This document shows positions 1 through 12,900 of a DNA stretch of 64,000 nucleotides, piece after piece (positions within the stretch are counted from its first letter, which is position 1; every line of letters begins with the position of its first letter). A program made the position numbers and the translations under genes. The DNA is taken from NCBI GenBank assembly GCA_949152475.1, contig OX424560.1, positions 6,944,001 through 7,008,000 on the forward strand, read 5' to 3'. Source of the stretch: Terebella lapidaria. Its lineage: Eukaryota > Annelida > Polychaeta > Terebellida > Terebellidae. The notes beneath the pieces were generated by a model. It was not told where the DNA came from. It did no database searches and worked only from the letters and a program-made list of their open reading frames with translations.

Positions 1-1061
1 ACGACCACATCACGTCACCACGTATTTTATGTAAAGTACATATTATATGTATTGTCATACTGTAGCAACTCTTACATGCGTGTAACTTCTGAAAGAAATA
101 TGATGATCATAATATCACTGACGGGTCATGTTGGTGTATGTATCCTGACGCTGATAGGTAATGTTGGTGTATGTAATTCATGTTATCTGAAAATGCTACT
201 GGTTTATGACAGAATACGGAAGGTATATAGGTTGTGCTTTGTCAGGAAAATGACGAACCGTCACAAATTCAACGGTTGTGGTGTCCTGTATGAAACATTT
301 GTTGATGTGATGCGCAAGTTGTTTGCTCGATATTGTTGGCATCAAATTAAGTTTTACTATGAATCTTAATGTGTTCCTCAAACGATTCACACATGAAATA
401 CATATATCTAATACTCATCAGAAGAATTGTAAATGAGCATTGTGACTTCAATTATGTAGGAAGAATGAAACTATATAAATAAGGATATAAATAGGACGAT
501 ATGAATCATGTGACAATGTATCATTGAATGTTTGGGTTCGCATACGATTTTGTTGAGAATACAAGCTAACGTTACAGCAAAACTTCCATTCTTGGTGGAT
601 GTAAGCATTGCCGTTTGCCTTCCATGTGGATTGTGCCAAACTATGATACCGTTACAAAAATATAAGCAAAACAACTGTGTAAATGAATTCAGGAAACCAT
701 AGTATAGTTTTAGCTTCTATAATTATGTGGGTTGGTGACTTTCACTTTCGCTTCGTATTGTATTCGTGATTCTAAAAGCCATCTGGTACAATCAAACACT
801 TGTCGCCAGTGAAACCTTCTGGCTATTGGCTTACTAATAAAAAATGGTGTTTTATTCAGCGCCAGAGGCCTTTTGTACGTACATGTTTACTAATGAAAAG
901 TGGTCTTTATCTGTGTCCTATTACGGCATAGGCTACGCTGGTGGTTTCTTATACATGTAGCCAAACACGTATGTTCTCAGTTAACTGTGGATCGATCACA
1001 CGACCCACTTATAGGGAGATAAGATTTGTGTAACATCCGCTGTATTCAGGGAAGCGTCAGG
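1..1061. repeat. 5' flank of secreted paralogue 1, part of a duplicated unit
   Basis: No gene is seen here. Bases about 60-480 and 720-870 align by eye with 30765-31150 and 31810-31910, upstream of paralogue 3. Shared words include tttatgacagaata, gtggtgtcctgta and ttggtttcactttcgc-like stretches. This makes it the 5' part of a segmental duplication and not unique sequence. The small ORFs here differ between the two copies, so they are not supported as genes. Confidence 0.6.
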
Positions 1062-1826
1062 ATGCTCCAGCCTTTGTACGTCGCTTTGTTATCACTGATT
1101 TTGGTGTCAAATACTGTCTCAACAAACGACAACAATCTCAAGAAAAGGTCGCTAGACTGGCTCTCCAACTACACAATCAGATCATCGAACCGTAACGCGC
1201 CTGATATCGTTGTTACGCACCTCAAATCTCACGCCAACAATGTACGCCAAATACTCACGAATCAGGTATACATGGCCTTTGTGTTGTATAAGAGAAACGG
1301 AGCCATTCTGGAACCAAACGGAGGGATATTCCATTTCACAGAACTTGAAACCGCTTTCAACAATGTTGGAGGATGCCAGCCCAGAACAAATCACTCTGGC
1401 GCCTACAAATACTTCTACGGTCGATGTCCGAATGAAGATCACAGCCTAGTTGCTTCGGGATACTGCTATCGACGAAACGGTCTTGTATACAACTCGGCGA
1501 CTTTCAACAACAGGAGACCTTATACCGACGATAGATACTACAATATACGCAACGACCGAAGCGTACACGAGATTGAACAAGCCTTGCTGAATGACTGTTA
1601 CAATAGATGGAGAAATAGTGAGTTCCAGACGACCGGCTGGGAATGTGATGTTCGTGACCTGTCTAAGGCACAGTTCCAGGCACTGACGGCATCCCTGGAC
1701 ACAGGGGATCAATGCTGTGAGTGCTGTGACGGCCCGTGCTCGACCTCTGGTGGGATTTCCCTGGGTCCATGGCCCGGGAAACTGGGCTTCACAATGATGT
1801 TCTTGTTTGTGTTGTTGCATTTTTGA
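1062..1826 (+). CDS. Secreted Cys-rich, probably GPI-anchored protein, paralogue 1 (unrecognised family)
   Basis: A complete intronless frame of 254 aa. The ATG at 1062 is chosen because the hydrophobic signal (about residues 1-20) starts there and the paralogues start at the same place; the frame upstream has only a non-ATG start. After the signal comes KKR (27-29), a likely dibasic processing site, then a conserved SLxW. The core carries HLKSH, FVLYKRNG, EPNGGIFHF, GAYKYFYGRCPN, LVASGYCY and IEQALL. Near the C-terminus is QCCECCD, then a Ser/Gly spacer and a 15-20 residue hydrophobic end typical of a GPI signal. Sequons NYT and NHS are present. AATAAA lies at 2026-2031. Paralogues at 4765 and 38884 share every landmark. 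I recognise no known domain; extracellular or cell-surface location is inferred from the two hydrophobic ends. Confidence 0.85.
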   Translation: MLQPLYVALLSLILVSNTVSTNDNNLKKRSLDWLSNYTIRSSNRNAPDIVVTHLKSHANNVRQILTNQVYMAFVLYKRNGAILEPNGGIFHFTELETAFNNVGGCQPRTNHSGAYKYFYGRCPNEDHSLVASGYCYRRNGLVYNSATFNNRRPYTDDRYYNIRNDRSVHEIEQALLNDCYNRWRNSEFQTTGWECDVRDLSKAQFQALTASLDTGDQCCECCDGPCSTSGGISLGPWPGKLGFTMMFLFVLLHF

Positions 1827-2934
1827 ATTGCAATACTGGACAACACATGATTAGGTACATGTATTAAAAGATCAATTAACGTAACGGAAAGTATAATGAC
1901 CGAAATGCAAAGCAGTAGGAATGCGCTGTTTCGTACATCAATTAGTTTTGTATAAATGTGTGAATATTTATCATGACGAAACATCTTTCCAGAAAGAAGG
2001 CCAATAATATTTGTGAGTGAAGCAAAATAAATTTGGTGATATGGATTAGGTGCAATCATATGCTCAGACTTATTTTTTCATCATTTTTGTTCTGTCTGGT
2101 ACCTAATGATGTCTCGGCCTGATACATGCATCTGTCATCCTGTTGTTCTTATCGAATGAAACCACTTCTTGTCATGGCCAGGTTTTGGAGAAAATATGAT
2201 GACACGTTTTGCACAGAGTACGTGGCTAGTTTTTTTTTCACATGTGTTTGTGCAGATATGCACCAATTATTACTGAATATGACATGTTAATTTCGGGACA
2301 TTGTTTGTTTACACAATACGATGATGAATCAGCTATTAATTTCAATTGTGCAAGTGGGGTAATCGTTCCAGAAAAAAATAAATTTCAACAATAAATAATG
2401 TATCTATCAATATACTTGGACCCAAAGCGAACTGGTTGGTGGTTGGTGGTTGGTGATTTAATTAATTGTGCTTTCACCAGATACCTGTGTTGTGCTAACG
2501 CATACTGTAGGCACCATAATATGTGCACTGAAATATATTTTGTACATGTACTTACAGCATAGTATATTGAATATGTATTTTACTAATATAGCGAATTATT
2601 ATTTCCTGCCTTTCAATGTCGGAATCTACTGGCAAGGCTTGGTTTCTTCATGTACAAGCTGAACCTACTAAAGTTAAACAAAAAAAAACAACTGTTCGTA
2701 TGTTGACGAAACCAACTCTGACATTTGTTTTAAATTTGAAAAACAAATTCGTTGGGAATTGAGAAATTCCAGTCACCTTTTCTTCATTGACTGGATGTAT
2801 GTGTATTAAAATGATGATTAGAAATATATTATTTTATACTTTTTTGGTTCCTAACTTCACATTTTTCCCGAGCACCTTGCAGCCAGATGGTTATTTTCCT
2901 TATATTATGTAGAACTCGTGTATCAAATCTATTG
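1827..2934. other. 3' flank of paralogue 1, no gene seen
   Basis: Contains the likely 3' UTR and polyA signal at 2026-2031. Further stretches match the 3' flank of paralogue 3, for example ACATGCATxTGT and ATGAAACCAC near 2120-2170 against 40035-40075, and the GTTTGTTTACA word near 2304 against 40925. Nothing coding is supported. Confidence 0.5.
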
Positions 2935-3262
2935 GTCAGGAGTCATATGTGAATTAAAACTTATAATGCTTCTCGTATGTCAAATTCACTGGAAAATATT
3001 ATTTGGTGATATTTCCATGTTTACCACACTAAAATTCTTGTTTGCAGACTGCACGTGTAATAACTTCAATTCAGCTTGATTGCATGCATTATGATTACGG
3101 ATGAAATAGTTTTCACGACTATTTATGTGCAACGTTATGATGCTACGGTGTCATGAATGAATCAATGGTGGAAGACTGTGTTGCCTTAAAAATAAATAAC
3201 ATTTTCCTTGTCAATGAGAATCCGTGTTTTTGAGTCCATACCCTTCAAACACAAATTGGGTA
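2935..3262 (+). repeat. Conserved downstream block, copy 1
   Basis: Noncoding block repeated at 8340-8650, 43461-43765 and 48708-48900. Shared landmarks in order are GAATCATATGTGAATT-like, CACACTA, CAGCTTGATTGCA, CAACGTTATGATGC, CATGAATCAATGGT, AAATAAATA and CAATGAGAATC. Sequence between landmarks has drifted. It lies downstream of each paralogue, so it may be a duplicated distal 3' UTR, an unannotated RNA or simply part of the duplicated unit. Confidence 0.65.
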
Positions 3263-4764
3263 AAAAAAACCACAAGGGGTACTAAACACCAACACACCCA
3301 AGCTACTTTTCTAGAAAAGAACATGTGGATTTCCGGTCTCCTGCCGATCTTGACATTCCCTGTTTTTACACGTGGCATCGGGTCTGCTACGTTAGCGTAG
3401 CCATCTGATCATGGCTAAGCTAACGAATGCAGGTAAATTAACCAAAATAGAATGTACAGAAAAGACACAAACGTTTACTTTTTATGATTTTATGTTCAAA
3501 TGAAATCATTGACAAATTGTGGCTATGAAAGTCAATCCGCTTTTTCTTGTGTAAAATGAACGTCACAAGTAACTGAAATATAAAACACAACTGTAACTGA
3601 AACATATAAAATCATTCATAACTGTTTGAATGTGACGAAAACAATAATTACTTTCTGAGATCACATTTATATACCTCCAGTAACTGCAGTAAGGTTGTAG
3701 AATCACACGGACATATATAGTGATATTCCAGTATACAGAGAATATTTCTAAATAATTTATATATATAATTAGTTATCTGTGAATCTTAATTATTCATGGC
3801 TGAACGCTCAACCACCAAACCAATTAACGACTGGTCGCATTACCGGTCGTAAACAATTCCACAAATAGCAGAAATTTTGCATGAAGGGACATTTTGCAGA
3901 ATACTGTTTGTATTTGAACAGAAGTTAGTCAACACTGGTAACTACCAAGAATAATCTTACATGATTTATAGATGGCCCGTCATTATTTGAAGTGTAATGG
4001 AAATCTGACTGTCTGAGTGTCTGTTTGTGACCGAAAGATCTTGAGTGTTTTAATACACTGGCATGCATACATACATGTATCATGTATGAGGAATAACTAT
4101 TATACAACACATTTTTAGGTACAAAGTTAACCCTTGTGATGGATTAAAGATATTTCTGTAAGATCATGATTTTTTTCTTGTTGTGAATGCATGTATAGAT
4201 CTGCAAAAGGTGGAGAAGTAAACACCGAGTATTGCAAGGGGATATATCATACATTTTATAGATATACTGTATCATAGGGAACGAAATGCATACGAAAGTC
4301 GGGCGTTGATTTAGTTTGCCAATCCAACAGAAACGAAAAAAAAAATTCCAGAACAAATCAAGAGATGGATTTTGATAATGCATCAAACTGTGATTACTAG
4401 ATTACCTTTATCGTTTTGACTGTTTGGAACAGAAAATAGTCCTCAGTTTTGATTCTGAGTAATCGTGATTAACTGAAAACAATGAAAACCTCATCCTGTC
4501 CTACTATTCATATGCATGTGATATGGCATTGAAATGCTTGTGGGTTAGTCCCGGAAATTTACGACATGTCATGTGTTATCATTATGACGCTGACATTCTC
4601 AGTTTCATTATTACGTTGACGATTTAAAACATGCAACAATAGCAATGTATGCACTTGCTTTTAAGGCGTCAATCGGCTAAATACTGTGTCTATTTTCTAC
4701 ATGTCACATTTCTACAGAGTGATTTCACATCCTCCACTTCTGCTGTACACGGTCAAGATCCAAA
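3263..4764. other. Intergenic between paralogues 1 and 2, no gene seen
   Basis: AT-rich sequence with no frame resembling a gene. It must contain the promoter of paralogue 2. No clear TATA box placed within 40 bases of a defensible start could be chosen. Confidence 0.4.
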
Positions 4765-5538
4765 ATGTTCCAACTGCAACACTGCGCTATCCTGACACTG
4801 ATCTTGGTTTGGAATCCCGTCTTGATGACTGCAGACCCTCTCCAGAAGAGGTCACTGCGGTGGGAAGAGCTCCCTCGCTACACGGTCAGATCTTCCAATC
4901 CAAACCAAGAGCCTGATCTCGTCGTTTCTCACCTCAAGTCACACGAGAGAAACGTGCCAATCCAGTCCAATCGTGTTTACATGGCCTTTGTCTTATATAA
5001 GCAAAACGGACGGGTGCTGGAGCCAGAAGGAGGAATCTTTCACTTCATAGGCGTTGAAACAGCTTTCTATATGATTGGAGATTGTCAACCCCCAACGAAT
5101 CACTCTGGCGCCTACAGATACTTCTACGGTCAATGTCCGAATGCAGATGACAAGCTGGTGGCTTCGGGATACTGCTTCAGTGGAAACCGCCTTGTGTACA
5201 ACTCGGCAACTTTCAACAACAAGCACATGTATACGGATGATAGATACTACTTGGACAATGACAGAATGGTTAACCGGATTGAACAAGCCTTGTTGAATTC
5301 CTGTTATAGCAAATGGAAGGACAGTGGATTTCAAACTGATGGTTGGGAATGTAATTTCGATGAGCTGTCTAATGCACAGTTCCAGGCGCTGATGGCATCC
5401 CTGGATGAGGGTGATCAATGTTGTGAGTGTTGCGACGGGCAGTGTCTGATTTCTAGTGGAATGCCATTCAGTCCGTGGTCCGCAATTTTTGGCTTTACAT
5501 TGGTGTTATTGTCTGTGTTGTTCAGGTACACCAATTGA
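4765..5538 (+). CDS. Secreted Cys-rich, probably GPI-anchored protein, paralogue 2
   Basis: A complete intronless frame of 257 aa. The signal peptide spans about residues 1-23, followed by a QKRSLRW processing region that matches paralogue 1 (KKRSLDW) and paralogue 3 (EKRSLRW). The conserved landmarks are all present: HLKSH, FVLYKQNG, EPEGGIFHF, NHSGAYRYFYGQCPN, LVASGYCF, LVYNSATFNN, YTDDRYY, IEQALLN, GWEC and QCCECCD. A hydrophobic tail ends the protein, as expected for a GPI signal. The NYT sequon of paralogues 1 and 3 reads RYT here. AATAAA lies at 5556-5561, 18 bases after the stop, so the 3' UTR could be very short. Same strand as paralogue 1, 2.9 kb away. Function unknown. Confidence 0.85.
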   Translation: MFQLQHCAILTLILVWNPVLMTADPLQKRSLRWEELPRYTVRSSNPNQEPDLVVSHLKSHERNVPIQSNRVYMAFVLYKQNGRVLEPEGGIFHFIGVETAFYMIGDCQPPTNHSGAYRYFYGQCPNADDKLVASGYCFSGNRLVYNSATFNNKHMYTDDRYYLDNDRMVNRIEQALLNSCYSKWKDSGFQTDGWECNFDELSNAQFQALMASLDEGDQCCECCDGQCLISSGMPFSPWSAIFGFTLVLLSVLFRYTN

Positions 5539-8339
5539 ATTTCGCTCCTTTGTCGAATAAAAAATATATCTGTAAAATTGTGATATTATCTTTTCCTAAT
5601 GAATGCAAGTAAAATCTAAGAGGTACGTAGGCATTTGGTGTAGTTACTTCTTGTTACCGAATTGCAAAGTAACGAGAAATATAATAAATTTTGTGGGTAT
5701 AGTAGAATGATAAATGAAAACTATATAAGACATTGCTGTGTATATCTCCCGAGTTGCTGTGTGTGTGTGTGCACATGTATCATGGACACTCGCACCCCAA
5801 CTCTCCACTATCATTTATAGAATGGTCCTCCCCAGTCTCATTTTATTTCAAGGACTTATAATAGAACACGTCTTGCTGTCAATGTAAAAACAAAACGAAT
5901 TATCGTTTCGGATTATTCACAAATAGGACCCTCGGCCTGCGGCCTCGGGCCCTATTTGTGAGAAAGCCTCAGATGAGGGCCCTATACTATACATAAAATG
6001 CAAGTGGAAAGACATTTGGTTGATATCACGGCCTTATTACATGCATGTGTTGTGAATATTATTCTTGTATCATAAAATCATTTCCTGCATAAGCAGATTT
6101 TTCAGAAACCATGATTGCACGTTTTGCCCAGTCTGTTTCTGGAAATGCTCACTCTTCACGAAACACCTGATTTCACCTCCTAGTGGCCATTTATGGGTTC
6201 AGGAGTTTCCCTGTCTTTTTTGTTTTCTCTCCTGTGCCTGATATGACTTTCTGTATCCGGACTATGAGATTAGTAACAAACCCTGTTTTTTTGGCTGGAA
6301 ATACTTACTACCGGGTATTGATTCTACGTATATTCGTCTCGGTACATATATAATCACCCTTATTATTTGATGTTACATGTTTGTATTTGGACGCTTACAT
6401 TGTATATGAATGGGTGTCTTCAGGATCAAACCACTAGTAAGAAATCAACACAGTGCCGCGACGAATCACATATTATCTGCGATTGAGCATGCGCGGTAGT
6501 CATAGAAAAACTAACATTTCAGCAGTGAGCAGAGATTAACGTAAATATCAATTAACCTGGGCGCAAAATGAAGTGATTGTGAATGTGAAGGAAAGTAACA
6601 ACACATATACAGCAAATCAAATTAAACAACAATCATTTCAGTATGTCAGTGAAATCGAAGTAAAGTTGAACTTGGCAGATTGACATCAATACAGTAGGAA
6701 TATGTGATTGATCAAAGAAAACAAGTGGCATGACATATGCCAAACACTGCATTATGACATGACCATTGCAGACAAACCAACGTAATCCCAACATTGTGGA
6801 ATGACTTCGATGACTGGTTCCACAATAATGGGTAAAAAGTGAACATACAACGTAGCCACAAACTATATACATGTAGGTATAAAATTTTGTGTGATGTTAT
6901 ACATGTAGGTGTTAATTGTTCACACATTGATGTCTACATCATCATGATGTATTAGATTACCTAGATATTCGTTTATTATCATTGTCTTCACCAGAAACCT
7001 GTATTGTCATCATGTATGTATCATATGCGCGTACAATAAAATAAATTTGTGAATGCATGTACTATTATCATAATGTACGTGAAAAAAAATATGTGAATAA
7101 TTATATTTCTTGTCATTGATGTCATTTAATAATATACCTTTGATTTGATAACCTATTGGCATGGCTCTTTTTCTCAAATATTTTAAGTTGTATCTGTTGA
7201 AGTTGAATAAAAAATACTGAAAATATTATTCCATGAGGGAGGCTTATCATTTTTACCCTCGGGGCGATGGTATTACATTTGGGTCTGTCTCCTTGTATGT
7301 CTCCCTTTTTGTTTGTCGGCCTAAAAAAGGAAGAATGCTCCTGGATTTCACAGGAAATCGGGTGGAAATGGTTGGCATGGCAACGGGATACAAGAAAAAT
7401 AATGTTTTGTCCATAACTTGTGAACAAATCGCCATAGAGACCTCAAGCTTGGCTCATAATGCAGGGCATGGGTAAGATATGACCCATATCTTAACCATAT
7501 CTCGCCACTGGTCGAGACCAAGGTCATTCACAAATGTCTGTGCACCACATTGTGTAGTATATTAATGGAAAGATCTTGAGCACAAAATTCCAGATATATC
7601 TTATTTTGGTTTTGGCGCCATGACATATAATGATGTCCCGATGACGTCAGAAACAAAACTTAACTGTATGAAATTTCTTAAAATTCGATATGCATCTTAG
7701 AGGTAATGAACGCAATAGGATGACTTGTCAAAGTCAAGGGTCATAGTGAATATCACCAAGAATGTGAGAAAAAACACACTTCTCTTATTGCTTGGTGTTT
7801 GGTATCACACTTGCCTTTTTCTCTGACCTCAAAGTGAGGTAGATAAATACGGGAGGAAAGAAATTGCAATCACACGTGAATTATAAATCTCGAGGTCAAA
7901 ATGTCAAGGCCCAATTTTCAAATCATTTGAAACCTGTCGTGTAGTATAGATCTGTAGCCTCAGATTTCGGACATACCAACATACAGTGACGTCACAATGA
8001 CGTTATGAACATACAATTTTGAGAACGTCAAATGTCACAATCTCAAATGTCAAAAAGTGCAAGAAACCACTGTCCGAAACCAAGTCCGATGTGTTTTGGA
8101 CAATATTCAGCAAAATTTTTCACCTTTGAGAAACAAATGTTGGGAAATGCAATATTGCCGTCATTTTTTCCTGCATTGGGTCAAATGTATGTATAATTAA
8201 GGTTTTAGCACATTTCAGTGCAAAATAAGTACAGCGAGTACAGTGATGCTAAGTTTGACCTCTGGTGAACTTAAAAAGGTCAAAACAACGATTTCCGGTG
8301 AGGAAAAAAAACAGATAATACTGGTGTATACTCGTGTAT
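5539..8339. other. 3' flank of paralogue 2, no gene seen
   Basis: Bases 6560-7020 align by eye with 41110-41560 downstream of paralogue 3 (shared GACCATTGCAGACAAACC, TACCTAGATATTCGT). A short hairpin of GGCCCTATTTGTGA type lies at 5922-5963. Bases about 7245-8300 look like an old dispersed repeat rich in aaggtca and gtcaaa words; no coding region is supported. Confidence 0.45.
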
Positions 8340-8655
8340 CCTAATCAGGAATCATATGTGAATTGGAAGGTTTGATGTTTCTCACAGGTCAAAAATATTT
8401 TTCATTATACATATTCTTCACGATTACCACACTACAATTGGTGTTTTGCAGAGTGTAATGTAATAAATTGAATTCAGCTTGATTGCAGGCACTATGTTTA
8501 TGGACGAAGTAGTTTTTTTACTATTTTTTTACTGCAGCGTTATGATGCCATGGTGTCCCATGAATCAATGGTGGAGGGACATTTTGACCTGAAAATAAAT
8601 ATTATATTTCCTGTCAGTGAGAATCGTGTTTCATAGTCTGGAATCTCCCAAGGAA
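8340..8655 (+). repeat. Conserved downstream block, copy 2
   Basis: Second copy of the block at 2935-3262. It starts with CAGGAATCATATGTGAATTG and runs to CAGTGAGAATCGTG. It preserves the uninterrupted junction GTATCCTAATCAGG near 8336, which serves as the empty site for the MITE at 42791. Confidence 0.65.
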
Positions 8656-8758
8656 ACTGGGATAAAATCACTTGCAACACTAATCAATGGAACACACACA
8701 AGTTAAAGAACCAGGAAAAAGCACATGGAAAGGGGGCCTCCTTCCAATCTCGACCTTA

Positions 8759-9495
8759 CTACCGGGGATCCCCTATTTAAGACCCTCTTTGGATAAGCCC
8801 ATGGACTAATACATGGGGAGAACTACTCTTGTATGAGCCCATGGGCTTATAAACGGAATAAAATTTTGCCTCGCATCAGGAATGGGCCTATATTTAGGGG
8901 AAAACGTAGGTGACGTTTTGTTTTTCGCAAATGCTGGTACCTAGAATAAGTTACTGAATCCAGCTGGATTTTATCTGGTACGTGCATGCATAGGTATTTA
9001 TCACTGCCTGAACACCAATCCGAGACTGTGATTGGCCAGTCACAACGGTGATATAAACCCATGACCTGAATATTTAATTTGGCACGCGTCACCTTCGATA
9101 CGAGTTCCCGTATCCTTTGTGAGTCTCGTTTTCAGTCATTGATAAATCCGGCCTTCGGCCTCATGGGATACGGACAGCTAGACGTAGATATAATTCCATA
9201 TTCCGTAAACAAATATGAGATAACCTATAGTGTATGTGTCCCCGTTTATAATATGACTATGAATATCTGTGATTATACATTGGAATAAATGTTTGTATAA
9301 ATATAGTTATGATGCATATAAGAAGTGTTTCCCTTCCAATCCATTGTAAATCCAAGTGTGCGAAATAAAAGTCGTAAAATAAATATTCCCCAAATATAAG
9401 CCCATGGGCCTATATATGGCGTTAAATTTCATTCCACACAACACCCTTCTCCCAATTATAAGTCTAGGGCTTAAATACGGGGATTTCCGGTAGCT
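8759..9495. repeat. MITE-like element with ~27 bp imperfect TIRs
   Basis: The left end reads TACCGGGGATCCCCTATTTA and the right end, reverse-complemented, reads TACCGGAAATCCCCGTATTT, both continuing into AAGxCCCT. A second inverted motif, AAGCCCATGGGC, sits further inside both arms. No transposase frame is present, so it is non-autonomous. A target duplication was not resolved. Confidence 0.6.
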
Positions 9496-9989
9496 TCTGC
9501 AAGTTTAAATACAGTGGGTGTATAGTTGAGAAAAACAATATAGTATTGATTGGTTCCTTGAGTAATCGAGGAAAGACAATTGCAAAATGCTATGCATGAA
9601 CCAACATTTCAAGTACATGTACTGCATACGGGCAATTGATCAATAGATTAGCTAATTTACTGTTTCACAACTACGACAATCCAATTAAATTGCAAAGACA
9701 CAACTGGTTTTGCATCATTCGTACTTGAAAGAAGTATATTGCAGGATAATTTTCGTCCAGCAATTATCGAGCTCTGCTCCTATATTGTTCTGGAGCGCTG
9801 TGTATCGAAATATCTCTGGTGTGCGACTTTATCTGTATAACATACGCGACAGGAATTTGACGAGTTCAGTGAGTGAGTTCACTCACAACTGTCAGGCCCC
9901 TGCCGGTCTTTAAACATTTCCAATCATTCGCATGACTTCATTATTCATATCCCTTCAGTTATAGTGCAATTAGTTCCCTATAGTGGAGC
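9496..9989. other. Intergenic, nothing seen
   Basis: No gene, RNA or clear repeat is supported in this stretch. Confidence 0.4.
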
Positions 9990-12900
9990 GGATATGTAAC
10001 AAAATATGACAAAGATGCTCAATGCTGGCAGAAAGTATGAAAATTCGTCTCTGGGGTTTTTTGGGTATGCTGATTCCGAATTTAATGGGAACCACGTCGT
10101 CAGAACAAGGGATCCCCCTCGAAATGACCTTCTTCAAAATGGCCACCATCGACAAATCTAAAATCATGTTTTGGGCTGTAACTCAGCTTCTATTGCAGAC
10201 AGAGACATGATTTTGGCGTCTATACCCATGTTTTTGATACTGAGGAATCCAATGATCTCATTGCTGAGTACATATGACAGATGGTTGCCTCAAAATCCAA
10301 CATGGCTGACAATGACACCTGCGAAAATCATATTTCCTGCCGTGGTGCGACTGATATGCATATAAATCCTAAAGGGGTCCAAATTGATAGTACAAGCAAT
10401 TCCATTCCCATATATCAAGCTCAGAACATAATCATTATTTCACACAAATAGTGCCGAGATGGATTATCTCAAATTTCTGGATTTATTAAACAACAATAAA
10501 CGTGATGCTCACTCGGGATCGGTGAAATATATTACATTTAACCTAGAAATATGGTGATAAATTCTTGTGATTCAGTATTCATGGTCTGCAGAATTCAATA
10601 TTATCAGATGTGCATGAAATGCGACCCATTTTGTCCTCCACGGAAATTAAGGGGAGTCCAAGATGGTCCCCACAACCAACAGATAATTTCTGAATTTAAG
10701 ATATACCTTTGCATAAAAATTACAAGTAATGATGCAACTGTCAATCGTATAATAGACTATTGCAAGTTCTGCAATTTATCTTCTATTCCATTGGAGTCAA
10801 GGCACCATATAGCATGCCATTGATGTTTGCCTCTATTATTTGCTCGTTTGTTTTTTCAGCTGCCTCAAACATGGGAAGTGTTCCCGCCTCGGTGTCAACC
10901 CTCACCACTTTTTCTGCGTGGGAAATAAATCATGTTCAATGTTGAAGAGGTTTCTTGTTGATACAGTAGCATAATCATGATGATGTGTTTGATACAATGA
11001 GCATAGTAACGATGATGTTATTGAAAAATGATTGCGCCGTATGTATGATATAATTGTGGTGGGTGTGTTTTTGTTCAGTACAATATGACCAAGAATAGAA
11101 CTCTCTACTATCCTTGGTATGACAGCTAATTGAACACAATGCAGTAGTTCATAATACATGTTTAACGGCATCGCCAGCTCTGACTCCTGTTCTCAAGAAT
11201 GGGTTACACAGCATATATACCTTTGCACACACATGTGCATTCCAAATTAAGTTTTTGTGCAATGGCATTTGATATCAAAATCGAGGTCATCTCTGACAAT
11301 ATGTATTGTGGTCCAGCTGGGGAACATCTTGCAGTCATTCTCAGCCCATCCATGTTCTGTGGGGTTTTGAAGAGCATATAGTTGTTCATGGGCTCTAGTC
11401 CCTTAGTATGCCCACTTGGAAAACTTCTGAAATATTATTCTAGCACATCAATTGTGGGAGGAATTTATCACCAATCCATGGTCTTGTGACAAATAAGCCT
11501 CAACCGAACGAGGTCAACATTGATGTCATCGTTGACAGAGCCATAGCCTTATTCCACGGCTTCATTGGATCTCACAGTAGGTCTTCTTTGAATTCACGTG
11601 TTACCAAAGCTGAGATGAGTGATGATGCAATTAGTCTGTTTCCTGACAATAGGTATTGTGGTCCAGCTGGGAAACATCTTTTCATCTTCCTGAGCCCATC
11701 CATGGTGTGTGCGGTTTTGAACAGGTCCCTATGCCCAATTGGAATATTTCTGAGATATTTTTCTAGCACATTACTTTTGGGAGACTTTCATTACACATCC
11801 ATGGTAGTGTGACAGAAAAGCTGCATCCGAACGAGGTCAACGTTGATATCATAATCCTATTCCACCATATCATTGGATCTCCCACTAGGCCCTCCTTTGA
11901 ATCCAAGCGTTGCCATAGCTGGGAGAAGTGATGAAGGCTGTAGTCTGTAGGCTGTACCCTAATGAATTTATCACTGATGACATTCATGGTGACCTCGTTG
12001 AAGTGAAGGTTCGCGGTTCTTTGTCATAATACCAGGGATATGTAATGAATTCCTCCCACACGTGATGTGCTAGAACAATATCTCAGAAGTCTTCCAAGTG
12101 GGTAGGCCTATATGTACTAAAGCCCATGGACAACTGGGGGCTCTCCAAAACCCGACATACCATGAATGGGCTGAGAAAGACTGCAAGAAGTTTCCCAGCT
12201 GGACAGCTTCCCTATGGTCAGGGATGTCGTCGATCTTGATATTGCCATTGCACAAAAACTTGTTCATCTTGGAAATGCAGAGAGCATAATTTGAAGTGCA
12301 CATGCATATGCGAAGGCAAATATGCTGTGATTTGAACTACTGAATTGTGTACAGTTAGCTGTCATACAAAGAATAGTAGAAAGTTATTTTCTTGGTCATA
12401 CCGTGTTGGACAAAAACACACCCATTACCATTATATCATAAAGGTACATTTATTTTTCATTGTGTTAAACACATCATCATGACTAGGCTCGGTTTTTCAT
12501 TGTATCAAAAAATTTCATCATGATTATGCTACTGTGTCAAGAAAAACCTCTTCAACAATGAACGTGCTTTATTTGCCACGCAGAAAAACGTGGTTGACAT
12601 CGAGACTTCCTATGTTCGAGGCAGCTGAAGAAACAAACAAACAAATAACATATAGCAAAAACATCAATGGCATGCTATATTGTGTCTTGATTCCAATGGA
12701 ATAGAAGAGAAATTGGAGAACCTGCAATAGTCTATTATACGATTGACAGTTTTATCATTACTTGTAATTTTTATGCAAAGGTATATCTTAATTTCAGAAA
12801 TTATCTGTTGGCTGTGGGGATCATTTTGGATTCCCTTTAATTTCTGTGGAGGACAAAATGGGTTGCACTTCATGCGCAACTGACAATATTGGATTCTGCA

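Noticed and set aside
52-369. 105-codon frame at the left edge as a gene
   Set aside because: The paralogous flank at 30.8 kb does not keep the frame, and the composition is not protein-like.
1446-1820. Antisense frame of 124 codons opposite paralogue 1
   Set aside because: It overlaps a conserved coding region in another frame and is not kept as such in the paralogues; a shadow.
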